Below are positions 1 to 6,008 of a stretch of DNA of 11,959 bases, one piece after another. The translations under genes and the position numbers were made by a program. How positions within the stretch are numbered: the first letter of the stretch is position 1; every line of letters begins with the position of its first letter. Source of the DNA: Firmicutes bacterium UBA5499 (lineage in GTDB: Bacteria > Bacillota > DTU084); contig DIPB01000058.1 of NCBI GenBank assembly GCA_002426275.1, positions 10,902 through 22,860 on the forward strand, given 5' to 3'. Under the pieces are notes generated by a model that was not told where the DNA came from, made no database searches, and saw only the letters and a list, made by a program, of their open reading frames with translations.

Positions 1-480
1 AAGCTGCCGCTGGGTATTGCCGGGGCCCGTGGGGATGGCCATGGCGCCTAAAGCTTCCACCCCAGCCTGAAAGCCGATCCCAGCTGTCCACAGCCCATAC
101 CCGGGAGTGATTTGCACCCTGTCTTGTCTGGTGACGCCCGCCATTTGGTAGCAGCGCATCATCATCTCCGCCCAAATTTCCACATCCCGTTTGGTATACG
201 GAATCAACACCGGCTGGCCTGTGGTGCCGGAAGAGGAATGTATTCTCACGAGCTCTTCTTCCGGAGGAATCTTGACTTTTAAGGGATAACACTCTCTCAG
301 CTCATCTTTGGTGGTGAAGGGAAGAGCCTGCAGATCCTCAGGCTCTCTGATCTGACCGGGCGCCAGGCCCGCGCGGCGAAACTTCTCTCTGTAAAACTCG
401 CTCTGGCACGCATATTCCATTGCCCTTTGAAGCGGAGAACTAGCTTGCTCTAAAGCTAAACTACCCTTTACTCTGCTCAT
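1..480 (-). CDS. paaK: Arylacetate/phenylacetate-CoA ligase, N-terminal 160 residues (3' end outside window)
   Basis: This is an ATP-dependent acyl-CoA ligase of the adenylate-forming (ANL) superfamily, PaaK-like, converting an arylacetate plus CoA and ATP to arylacetyl-CoA, AMP and PPi in the cytoplasm. The AMP-binding P-loop HSSSGTTGQP is at residues 81-90. An N-terminal FYREKF segment and a PFTTKDELR segment (about 54-62) are typical of the family, which is usually about 430 aa, so roughly a third is visible. The ATG at 480 follows the SD GAGGTGAG (485-492). It lies 20 nt after iorB, as the fourth gene of the mtrB-iorA-iorB operon. Genes of this type often sit beside iorAB. An 11-triplet NAG array covers its ribosome binding site, suggesting translational repression by TRAP. 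The real substrate could be phenylacetate, 4-hydroxyphenylacetate or indoleacetate; the sequence does not decide. Confidence 0.9.
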   Translation of the reverse strand, partial: MSRVKGSLALEQASSPLQRAMEYACQSEFYREKFRRAGLAPGQIREPEDLQALPFTTKDELRECYPLKVKIPPEEELVRIHSSSGTTGQPVLIPYTKRDVEIWAEMMMRCYQMAGVTRQDRVQITPGYGLWTAGIGFQAGVEALGAMAIPTGPGNTQRQL

Positions 481-492
481 CTGACTCACCTC
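440..492 (-). promoter_or_regulatory. Predicted TRAP-binding site (11 NAG triplets) over the SD and start codon of the CoA ligase gene
   Basis: Reading the minus strand from 492 down to 440, the triplets are GAG, GAG, CAG, GAG, GAG, AAG, UAG, UAG, UAG, AAG, UAG. The spacers are 2, 1, 2, 2, 2, 2, 2, 3, 3 and 1 nt. Eight of eleven match the (G/U)AG consensus. TRAP is an 11-mer ring known to bind about 11 (G/U)AG triplets separated by 2-3 nt, so number and spacing both fit. The first two triplets are the SD itself and the fourth begins inside the ATG at 480. This is the arrangement by which TRAP blocks ribosome binding at trpG in Bacillus subtilis. The gene encoding TRAP is in the same operon. 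Binding itself is inferred. Confidence 0.72.
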
Positions 493-500
493 ATTGTTTT

Positions 501-1112
501 TTAGGCGCTTTGCGCTTTCCTGCCGCTGACGGCAGCAGCTCCAAGCTCAAATGCCTTTTGGTTAACGTCCCGGGTCTTGACCGGCACGTTCCGCAACGTT
601 TCCGCCAGCAAAACCTCAGAAGGAACGGGAAAATTTTCCAAACTGCCGGCCGCTCCCAGCAGCACGCTGTTTGTGGTTCGCCAGTTCCCGGCCTCCGTGG
701 CCAATTTCGTGGCTTCCAGATAATACAGCTCTGAAATCTGCTGCTCCAGATACGCGAAGATAGCTTTTTGATCGTAAGCGGACTGGCCTGTGGTCACAGT
801 CACGGGCACAATGGGTTCTTTGTTGATGATCGCCACACCGCCGGGAACCAATTTGCTCAAAGATCTTGCCGCTTCCGCAGGCTCAAAACCCAAAAGCAAA
901 TCCGCCGAACTCTCGGGCACAAGCGGTCCTTCCACAGTCTCGCCCAGACGGGTGAAGCTCACCACAGCTCCTTCCCGTTGAGCCATACCGATGTTTTCCG
1001 CGGTCCTCACAGCATAGCCTACGCTGAGGGCGGCTTTGGCGATGATGCGGGAGGCAAGAACAACGCCTTGTCCGCCGACGCCGGCAATGACGATATCATA
1101 TTTTCCGGACAC
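501..1112 (-). CDS. iorB: Indolepyruvate:ferredoxin oxidoreductase, beta subunit
   Basis: Small subunit (203 aa) of the ferredoxin-dependent arylpyruvate oxidoreductase. With IorA it interconverts an arylpyruvate plus CoA with an arylacetyl-CoA, CO2 and reduced ferredoxin. The whole chain is one pyruvate-ferredoxin-oxidoreductase gamma-type domain. It opens with a glycine-rich GVGGQGV motif (residues 11-17), followed by the family segments ENIGMAQREGAVVSFTRLG (about 39-57) and LLLGFEPAEAAR (about 72-83). Length is normal for IorB. The start is GTG at 1112, with SD GGAGG 9 nt upstream and only one base after the iorA stop, so the two subunits are probably translationally coupled. No metal-binding cysteine motif is present, as expected for this subunit. 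Expression should follow iorA, which sits behind a predicted TRAP-controlled terminator. Confidence 0.95.
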   Translation of the reverse strand: MSGKYDIVIAGVGGQGVVLASRIIAKAALSVGYAVRTAENIGMAQREGAVVSFTRLGETVEGPLVPESSADLLLGFEPAEAARSLSKLVPGGVAIINKEPIVPVTVTTGQSAYDQKAIFAYLEQQISELYYLEATKLATEAGNWRTTNSVLLGAAGSLENFPVPSEVLLAETLRNVPVKTRDVNQKAFELGAAAVSGRKAQSA

Positions 1113-1113
1113 G

Positions 1114-2907
1114 TTAGATCGCCTCCCTGATGGCGTGTTGTGGGCAGATCTGCGCGCAGAGATTGCAGCCGTTGCAATTCTGTGCGATCTTGATCCCCTG
1201 GTCTATATATATGGCCGGACAGCCCAATTGCTTCACACATGCCTGGCAGTTGATGCACAAAGCAGGATCTACAATCAGAGGAGGGTTCTTTTGGGCGATG
1301 ACAACGCACTGGCGCTTCATCACCACTACGGCCGGCCCTTGGAAGGCCAGAGCCTCTTTTGCCACCTCTAGCGAAGCTTTGAAATCATATGGATCGACTT
1401 CCCGCACGAATTTAACGCCCGCCGCTTTGGCCAAGGCAATGATATCGATCTCGGGGCCTTGGCTGCCGTCGGCCCGCAGGCCAAGTCCGGGATGGGGCTG
1501 ATGCCCTGTCATGGCGGTAGTCCGGTTATCCAAAACGACGATGGTGATGTTGGCATTATTATAAACCGCGTTCAGCAGCCCGCAGATGCCGGTGTGGAAG
1601 AAAGTCGAGTCTCCGATGAAGGCCACGTGGGGCCTTTCCGGCTCTGCCGCCGCCAAGCCTGAACCGATGGTGATGCTGCCGCCCATACAAAGGCAGGTAT
1701 CCATGGCGGAAAGCGGTTTGGCCGCGCCTAAAGTATAGCAGCCGATGTCCCCGGAGAATACCGCGTCCTTTCCCCTGGCTGCGCGCTTGAAAGCGTAAAA
1801 AGAACCGCGGTGGGGACAGCCGGCGCAGAGCACCGGCGGACGCGCAGGCAACTGCGGAGGCGCCTGGCGCTTGCCGCCGAAATCAGACGCGACGCCCGCA
1901 AATTGAGCGATGATCCTGCCCACCAAATCCACGTTGAATTCGCCGGCCACGGGAACGGTGCCTGTGCGCTTGCCCAAAAGTTCAAACTTCAGCTGCTTAT
2001 CCCAAGCTATTTCAATGAGTTGCTCTTCCAGAGACGGAGCGCCTTCCTCGATCACAAGTACCTTCTGCAGCCCCCGGCAGAAGCCGGCAATAAACTCAGG
2101 CGGCAGCGGGTAGGCGGTGCCGACCTTGCACAGCTTAATTCTATCCGCGATCCCCAAACGCTCTATGGCTTCCTTAGCGTATGCGTAGCCTACGCCGCTG
2201 GCCGCAATCCCCAGCGTGCCGCTGCCAGTGATTTGATTGAAGCGGGAAGCGGCAAAGCGCTGGCGCATTTCAGCCTGGAGTTGCAACAGCCGCTGGTGTT
2301 TGCCCACGGCCACCGCCGGCAGAATAACCCAGGACGGATCTTTCTCAAAACGAGGTTTCGAAGCCTCCTCTAGTGGCTCCTGAATTTCCACGCCGCCGCA
2401 CGCGTGGCAAACCCGAGTGGTTGGACGCAGGATCACCGGCAAGCCCAATTCTTCCGAAAGCGCAAAGGCTTCTTTGGTCATCTCCTTTGCTTCTTCCACA
2501 GTGGCAGGATCCAAAACCGGCAGCTGGGCAAAGCGCCCGAATGCTCTGGTGTCTTGTTCGTTCTGCGAGCTATGGGGACCGGGGTCGTCGGCCACCACGA
2601 TCACCATGCCGCCTTTGACGCCCATATAGGCTAAGCTCATTAGAGGATCTGCCGCCACGTTGAGTCCCACTTGCTTCATGGCCACAATGGACCGGGCGCC
2701 GGCATAAGCGGCGCCGGCCGCAACTTCCAGAGCGACTTTCTCATTGGCGGACCATTCCGCATAGAGCAAGCCCTCTTGCGCCCACTTGGATAACGTATAT
2801 AGGATCTCGGAGCTGGGAGTCCCAGGATAGGCTGTGGCTACCCGCACTCCAGCCTCTAAAGCTCCCCTGGCAATGGCCTCATTGCCCATTAATAATTCCT
2901 TAGCCAC
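1114..2907 (-). CDS. iorA: Indolepyruvate:ferredoxin oxidoreductase, alpha subunit
   Basis: Catalytic subunit (597 aa) of the TPP- and Fe-S-dependent arylpyruvate:ferredoxin oxidoreductase. Order of domains: an N-terminal pyrimidine-binding domain with ATAYPGTPSSE (about 24-34); a transketolase-C-like middle (about 230-340); a TPP-binding domain with GDIGCYTLG (about 386-394), GGSITIGSG and GDSTFFHTG (432-440) followed by LDN (459-461); and a C-terminal 2[4Fe-4S] ferredoxin domain with cysteines 551, 554, 557, 563 and 578, 581, 584, 588. An open frame extends 17 codons further to a TTG at 2958. GTG at 2907 is chosen because GGGGGAGGA lies 7 nt upstream and the preceding codons lie in the terminator hairpin and its U-tract. 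It can work oxidatively (aromatic amino acid breakdown) or reductively (making arylpyruvates from arylacetyl-CoA, as proposed in methanogens). The TRAP link favours the second. Confidence 0.95.
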   Translation of the reverse strand: MAKELLMGNEAIARGALEAGVRVATAYPGTPSSEILYTLSKWAQEGLLYAEWSANEKVALEVAAGAAYAGARSIVAMKQVGLNVAADPLMSLAYMGVKGGMVIVVADDPGPHSSQNEQDTRAFGRFAQLPVLDPATVEEAKEMTKEAFALSEELGLPVILRPTTRVCHACGGVEIQEPLEEASKPRFEKDPSWVILPAVAVGKHQRLLQLQAEMRQRFAASRFNQITGSGTLGIAASGVGYAYAKEAIERLGIADRIKLCKVGTAYPLPPEFIAGFCRGLQKVLVIEEGAPSLEEQLIEIAWDKQLKFELLGKRTGTVPVAGEFNVDLVGRIIAQFAGVASDFGGKRQAPPQLPARPPVLCAGCPHRGSFYAFKRAARGKDAVFSGDIGCYTLGAAKPLSAMDTCLCMGGSITIGSGLAAAEPERPHVAFIGDSTFFHTGICGLLNAVYNNANITIVVLDNRTTAMTGHQPHPGLGLRADGSQGPEIDIIALAKAAGVKFVREVDPYDFKASLEVAKEALAFQGPAVVVMKRQCVVIAQKNPPLIVDPALCINCQACVKQLGCPAIYIDQGIKIAQNCNGCNLCAQICPQHAIREAI

Positions 2908-2932
2908 TTTTGGTCCTCCCCCGCGCATAATG

Positions 2933-2964
2933 AAAAAGAAGGCCTGCAGATATAGCAAGCCCTT
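2933..2964 (-). terminator. Predicted intrinsic terminator (attenuator) between mtrB and iorA
   Basis: On the minus strand AAGGGCTTGC (2964-2955) pairs with GCAGGCCTT (2947-2939) as a 9-bp stem with one bulged G and one G-U pair. The loop is 7 nt (TATATCT), and CTTTTT follows at once (2938-2933). It lies between the mtrB stop and the iorA start inside an operon, so it should be conditional rather than a final terminator. The 5' arm can instead pair with upstream sequence in the GAG array. Confidence 0.65.
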
Positions 2965-2995
2965 GTTTCGAATCGTAGACTAGCTCAGCTCTGCT
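2954..2995 (-). promoter_or_regulatory. Possible antiterminator competing with the mtrB-iorA terminator
   Basis: Minus-strand AGCAGAGCT (2995-2987), inside the GAG array, can pair with GGCTTGCT (2961-2954), which is most of the terminator's 5' arm. This gives 8 bp with one bulged G and one terminal G-U. The two structures are mutually exclusive. A TRAP-occupied array could not form the antiterminator. This reproduces the logic of the B. subtilis trp leader, but the stem is short and the folding energies were not computed. Confidence 0.45.
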
Positions 2996-3001
2996 CTTCT
3001 C
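2980..3001 (-). promoter_or_regulatory. Predicted partial TRAP-binding array at the 3' end of mtrB
   Basis: Minus-strand GAG triplets begin every 5 nt (plus-strand positions 2999-3001, 2994-2996, 2989-2991, 2984-2986). A UAG follows after one base (2980-2982). Four exact GAGs with the preferred 2-nt spacer match the TRAP consensus, although natural sites usually have 9-11 triplets. The array spans the last codons and stop of mtrB and overlaps the antiterminator arm. The repeated GAG also encodes part of the ordinary-looking tail REEQS. Confidence 0.5.
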
Positions 3002-3227
3002 TTTGGGAAACTGTCTTTCCAAGCTTGGTGAAAACCTCCGCGCACCCTCGTACCTTGATGGCCGAAGTATGTCCTGTGAACTGGGCGATCATGACCTCGC
3101 CCTGATCCAGCTTCTCGCTGTGGTGGAATTTCGTATCTTTGCCCCTGGTCAGCCCGATGATGGTAACGCCGTCTTCCAGGGCTTTAACCATGATATAATC
3201 CCCGGTGATTGGTTCCAATTCCTCCAA
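2985..3227 (-). CDS. mtrB: TRAP, tryptophan-activated RNA-binding attenuation protein
   Basis: An 80-aa TRAP protomer. TRAP forms an 11-subunit ring that binds tryptophan between subunits and then wraps RNA carrying (G/U)AG repeats. The core closely matches B. subtilis MtrB as I recall it, including GLTRGKDTKFHHSEKLDQGE and IAQFTGHTSAIKVRG. The RNA-contacting Lys37, Lys56 and Arg58 of B. subtilis correspond to K39, K58 and R60. The tryptophan-pocket segments (GLTRG, QFTGHTS) are also kept. The start is taken as TTG at 3227, with the near-perfect SD AGAGGTGA 5 nt upstream; a GTG at 3236 is in frame but overlaps that SD. It is the first gene of the operon with iorAB and the CoA ligase, not next to folE (mtrA) as in B. 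subtilis. The tail of about ten residues after the core is low in conservation, and its RNA carries a GAG array. Confidence 0.96.
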   Translation of the reverse strand: MEELEPITGDYIMVKALEDGVTIIGLTRGKDTKFHHSEKLDQGEVMIAQFTGHTSAIKVRGCAEVFTKLGKTVSQREEQS

Positions 3228-3247
3228 GCTCCTCACCTCTTTTTCTT

Positions 3248-3277
3248 ATTTTACCTTTCGGAGCTGTAGTTTGTCAA
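3248..3277 (-). promoter_or_regulatory. Sigma-A-type promoter of the mtrB-iorAB operon
   Basis: Minus-strand TTGACA (3277-3272), an 18-nt spacer and TAAAAT (3253-3248) lie just before mtrB and just after the thuA-like stop. Transcription would start near 3241, giving a leader of only about 14 nt before the TTG start. The -35 box is a perfect consensus. Confidence 0.65.
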
Positions 3278-3287
3278 GGACCAAAAA

Positions 3288-4004
3288 TCAAGGCAAGGGC
3301 TCCAGCGGCTGGAAATTGCCGAATGTCGGCGCGGGACCGCCGCTTGGCGCCGCCCACTTTACAGCGTTGGCGATCACCTTCTGGATCACAGGATGACGGT
3401 AAGTGGGAAATTCTTCGTGTCCGGGAGCGAAATAAAAGATCTTTCCCAGACCCCTGGTGAAGGTGCAGCCGCTGCGAAAAACCTCGCCGCCGGGAAACCA
3501 GCTTAAAAACACCAACGTATCCGGCTGCGGGATGTCAAAGCGCTCGCCGTACATCTCCTCGTGGGGCAATTCGAAATGCTCCGGAACGCCCTCCGCGATG
3601 GGATGAGAAGGTTCCACCACCCAGAGTCGCTCTTTCTCTGCCACACATCTCCATTTCAAATTGCAGCTGGTGCCCATTAATTTCTTAAACGGCTTGGAAA
3701 AATGTCCGGAGTGCAAGACCACAAGCCCCATGCCCTGCAAAACCCTCTGGCAGACCCGCTCTGCAATCTGATCCTGCACCTCGTGGTGGGCGGCATGTCC
3801 CCACCAGAGCAGGACGTCAGTTTGGGCCAAAACCTCCTCTGTCAGTCCATGTTCCGGCTGGTCCAGCGTTGCGGTCCGCACATTGTGGCCCGCGCTCTGC
3901 AATGCCTCTGCCAAAACCGCATGCATCCCTGCAGGATAGACTTTAGCCACATCCGGATTATTCCGCTCATGTCGATATTCATTCCAGATCGTCACGTTTG
4001 CCAT
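3288..4004 (-). CDS. ThuA-family (trehalose-utilisation-like) protein
   Basis: A 238-aa protein of the ThuA family, which has a class I glutamine-amidotransferase-like (flavodoxin-type) fold. The name comes from rhizobial trehalose utilisation, where ThuA and ThuB are linked to oxidation of disaccharides to 3-keto sugars; the chemistry is unproven for most members. Visible family marks are [12 protein letters not shown] (65-76), VVLHSGH (95-101), and [18 protein letters not shown] followed by [11 protein letters not shown] near the C terminus. It looks full length. ATG at 4004 has SD GGGAG upstream (GAGGGAG at 4013-4020). It is followed by a new promoter for mtrB, so it is probably a single-gene unit. 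No convincing promoter is seen upstream in the AT-rich spacer. Its role may relate to the sugar operon at 6345-11959, but the coiled-coil genes separate them. Confidence 0.88.
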   Translation of the reverse strand: MANVTIWNEYRHERNNPDVAKVYPAGMHAVLAEALQSAGHNVRTATLDQPEHGLTEEVLAQTDVLLWWGHAAHHEVQDQIAERVCQRVLQGMGLVVLHSGHFSKPFKKLMGTSCNLKWRCVAEKERLWVVEPSHPIAEGVPEHFELPHEEMYGERFDIPQPDTLVFLSWFPGGEVFRSGCTFTRGLGKIFYFAPGHEEFPTYRHPVIQKVIANAVKWAAPSGGPAPTFGNFQPLEPLP

Positions 4005-4176
4005 CGCGCATTACTCCCTCTGTTATTTCTCATCACTACGAATAATACTTCTACAGGCAAAGTGAGATTCCTGTTTAAGTTGTCTGGCAGATCTTTTTTA
4101 ATGCAATTGTGAATAAAATCACCAATTATAAAAACAGAGGATTTTAGCTCTCGCTGTCGAAGTAATATTTATCGGC

Positions 4177-4225
4177 GAGCAGACCGAATTTGCTAAAGAA
4201 AGGAGGATTACAGAAAGGTCTGCTC
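4177..4225. repeat. Perfect 9-bp inverted repeat with an SD-like sequence in its loop
   Basis: GAGCAGACC (4177-4185) and GGTCTGCTC (4217-4225) are perfect reverse complements separated by 31 nt. The loop contains AAAGGAGG, a strong SD-like string with no normal start codon at the right distance. It could be an RNA stem in the leader, a protein-binding palindrome, or a remnant. There is no U-tract, so it is not a terminator. Confidence 0.4.
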
Positions 4226-4250
4226 TGAAAGAATTCCGTTGGACGATGGC

Positions 4251-4280
4251 TTGAAAAATCCGTAACGACTAAAATAACAT
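4251..4280 (+). promoter_or_regulatory. Weak promoter candidate for the first coiled-coil gene
   Basis: TTGAAA (4251-4256), an 18-nt spacer and TAACAT (4275-4280). Each box deviates from consensus, and the implied leader is about 128 nt. It is the best sigma-A-like pair I could find upstream of the gene. Confidence 0.25.
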
Positions 4281-4414
4281 CGAAAGCAGCTCTCTTGACT
4301 GCAATGAGTATCTGAATTGGCGAGGCTTGCCCACAGAACGAAGGACTCTGCTGTAAGCTGACACTGGATTGTTTTCACGCCCAATCGCCACCGATTAACG
4401 AAGGAGGGTTGAAG

Positions 4415-5056
4415 TTGGACCCTGAAGTGAAAGCGCGCTTGGATTCCATTGATGCGTCCATCTCTAAACTCACGAACCTCTGCACGGCAAAATTTGCTTC
4501 CCTGGAAAAGCGCATGGACTCTCTCGAAGCTCGTATGGACTCTCTCGAAGCTCGTATGGACTCTCTCGAAGCTCGTATGGACTCTCTCGAAGCTCGCATG
4601 GATTTCATGGAAAGAAAACAGGATACCTTGCAAGCCTCCATTGAGGCTTTAGAGAACACCTGCAAATCCATGGACCAAAGATTAACGTCTGTAGAAAGAG
4701 AATTGGCAGAGTTCAAAGAAGAGACTCGGATCAATTTCATCACCGTTAACGAGAAATTAGACTGCTTGGATACGAAAGCGAACCTCATCAACTCAAGCCA
4801 GAAAGGAACAGATCTCAAACTGGAACCCATCGCCGATAGAATCAACATGATCGGAGAAAAGATGAGTCATTTAGTTCCTGCTAGCCAAGAACACAAGACG
4901 CGGCTCGCGAAAGTTGAAACGGCAGTGGCGCAAATCAACGCTACTTTGAACCCTTTCATCTGCAAGACAAACACCACGCTTGAGCACCTGCAAAATCAAA
5001 TTGACTTCATCGCGGAAAAAACGATGATCTCACAGCCGAAAAGCGCCTCGCTTTAA
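4415..5056 (+). CDS. Coiled-coil protein with heptad repeats, paralog 1
   Basis: An unrecognised 213-aa protein, almost wholly alpha-helical and predicted coiled coil. TTG at 4415 is chosen because the SD AAGGAGGG lies 6 nt upstream and because the resulting N terminus MDPEVKARLDSID aligns with MDPELRMRFDYID in the downstream paralog; a TTG at 4409 would touch the SD. Residues 34-61 are four identical MDSLEAR heptads followed by a degenerate MDFMERK. Hydrophobic Met and Leu alternate at coiled-coil core positions. Shared with the paralog are KLTNLC (18-23), FKEETRINF/FREETQGNF, VNEKLD, and a C-terminal ETxLAxIxxxLxxFI-type helix. There is no signal peptide and no membrane segment. Such a rod could be a scaffold or spacer. 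No homolog of known function is evident. Confidence 0.8.
   Translation: MDPEVKARLDSIDASISKLTNLCTAKFASLEKRMDSLEARMDSLEARMDSLEARMDSLEARMDFMERKQDTLQASIEALENTCKSMDQRLTSVERELAEFKEETRINFITVNEKLDCLDTKANLINSSQKGTDLKLEPIADRINMIGEKMSHLVPASQEHKTRLAKVETAVAQINATLNPFICKTNTTLEHLQNQIDFIAEKTMISQPKSASL
4514..4597 (+). repeat. Four tandem 21-bp repeats encoding MDSLEAR heptads
   Basis: Units at 4514-4534, 4535-4555, 4556-4576 and 4577-4597 all read ATGGACTCTCTCGAAGCTCG plus T (units 1-3) or C (unit 4). A diverged fifth unit follows at 4598-4618. Copies identical at third positions imply recent expansion or continuing slippage. Any change in copy number would keep frame and shorten or lengthen the helix by one heptad. 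Confidence 0.95.
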
Positions 5057-5411
5057 GCAAAAACACAGCTCTTCATGGGACAACCCTTCTTCCTTAACTC
5101 ACAGCCTAAACGCAGAGAGCCTGCCACAAAAAGTCCGGTCCGCAAGTGCTGTTCAAACCGCGAGGCCAATATTCCAGGTCCAAAATACCTCTGACCCTGG
5201 GCAATTAACTATGCGCCTCTTTGCCAGTAGCCTGCAACTGAAATCCAAAGACGGTATTTCTCCCCGAAATTGGCTACTCACCCGACTTCTCTCCAGTCGC
5301 CGTTCTTGAGCCATTCACACTCAAAAACGCCCTGAGCATACCGCGAAAAGAAACTGCTCAATGCCTAGAGCAAAGCTGGCGCGACCTGAATACAAAAAAG
5401 GAGGTCCCAGA
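5057..5411. other. 355-bp spacer between the two coiled-coil paralogs
   Basis: No credible gene. The block from about 5103 resembles sequence after the second paralog: AGCCTAAACGCAGAGAGCCTGCC (positions 5103-5125) matches 6021-6043 at 19 of 23 bases, and TCCAGGT...CCTGGGCAA (about 5173-5204) recurs at about 6116-6148. This suggests the 3' flank was copied together with the gene. The SD AAGGAGG of the second paralog ends the spacer. No clear terminator follows the first gene. Confidence 0.5.
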
Positions 5412-5933
5412 GTGGATCCTGAACTAAGAATGAGATTTGATTACATTGACACGGGCATTGAAAAGCTTACAAACCTCTGCGGGGAAAAATTTGCCAACCT
5501 TGAACAGAGCATGGACTCCACGGGAAGGAAGCAATCGCCCCAGCATACCATGGCCCCGGGGAACAACTACAAATCCATAAAGCTAAGGGTGCCCTCCCTT
5601 GGGAAAGAACCGAGCCGGTTCAGGGAAGAAACCCAAGGCAATTTCAAGGCTGTTAACGAAAAACTGGACCGTTTGGACGACTGCGCTCAAGAGACTCAGA
5701 ATAACTCAGCTTACGCCCTACATCAGCTAGCTCGCATGGACGACAACGTCGATGAAATGGAAAAGAACCTGGATTTTTTAGTGGCTGCCAGCAAGGACAA
5801 TACGCAGCGTCTATCGCGGATTGAGACAATCCTGGCCGAAATCAAGACCTCCTTGGAAGCTTTCATCAGCGATACAGACCGCTCTCTTGAACGCCTAAAA
5901 AATAAAGTAGACTACCTCGCTAAAAATTGTTGA
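5412..5933 (+). CDS. Coiled-coil protein, paralog 2 (no heptad expansion)
   Basis: A 173-aa unrecognised helical protein, clearly paralogous to the gene at 4415-5056. Both share MDPE at the start, IxKLTNLCxxKFAxLExxMDS (about 14-35), FREETQGNFKAVNEKLDRLD in the middle, and a C-terminal helix ending in a KVDYLAK-type segment. GTG at 5412 is chosen over an upstream ATG (5361) because AAGGAGG lies 7 nt before it and the paralog starts at the same residue. The MDSLEAR repeats are absent. The matching stretch, around residues 38-52, is rich in Gln, Pro, Gly and Asn, which should break the coiled coil. A strong terminator follows at 5972. Function unknown; it may be a diverged partner able to form mixed coiled coils with paralog 1, or a decaying copy. 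Confidence 0.75.
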   Translation: MDPELRMRFDYIDTGIEKLTNLCGEKFANLEQSMDSTGRKQSPQHTMAPGNNYKSIKLRVPSLGKEPSRFREETQGNFKAVNEKLDRLDDCAQETQNNSAYALHQLARMDDNVDEMEKNLDFLVAASKDNTQRLSRIETILAEIKTSLEAFISDTDRSLERLKNKVDYLAKNC

Positions 5934-5971
5934 AAAGCAAATGTCCTAAGCGCGCAGCGTTTTGATCGGCA

Positions 5972-6008
5972 AAGAGGCTGCCCCAAAAGATGGAAGGGGC
6001 AGCCTCTT
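5972..6008. terminator. Strong bidirectional intrinsic terminator
   Basis: AAGAGGCTGCCCC (5972-5984) and GGGGCAGCCTCTT (5996-6008) form a perfect 13-bp stem with an 11-nt loop. TTGTCTT-type sequence lies on the plus-strand exit. It sits 38 bp after the second coiled-coil gene and downstream of the convergent sugar operon, so it can serve both. The U-tract is short in each direction. Confidence 0.8.

Larger units (their letters stand above)
4005..4414. other. 410-bp intergenic region between divergent thuA-like and coiled-coil genes
   Basis: It is AT-rich compared with the flanking genes. It holds the thuA-like SD (near 4013-4020), a 9-bp inverted repeat (4177-4225), a weak plus-strand promoter candidate (4251-4280) and the SD AAGGAGGG (4401-4408) of the downstream coiled-coil gene. 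The only long reading frame is antisense to the downstream repeat gene and has no support. I see no RNA gene. Confidence 0.7.

Noticed and set aside
768..1371. Plus-strand frames opposite iorB and iorA
   Set aside because: They are shadows of strongly supported minus-strand genes and have no SD or family features.
2908..2958. A 17-codon N-terminal extension of iorA starting at TTG 2958
   Set aside because: It has no SD, its codons form the terminator hairpin and T-tract, and the GTG at 2907 has a strong SD at the right distance.
4514..4597. CRISPR array
   Set aside because: The 21-bp units are directly adjacent with no spacers and are in frame with a coding sequence.
4208..4848. Two minus-strand frames with repeated SFERVHT or SRESIRA units
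   Set aside because: They are antisense translations of the 21-bp repeats and flanks of the plus-strand coiled-coil gene, without SDs or a paralog.
5974..6006. Insertion-sequence end inverted repeats
   Set aside because: The two arms are only 11 nt apart and form a normal terminator hairpin; no transposase is nearby.
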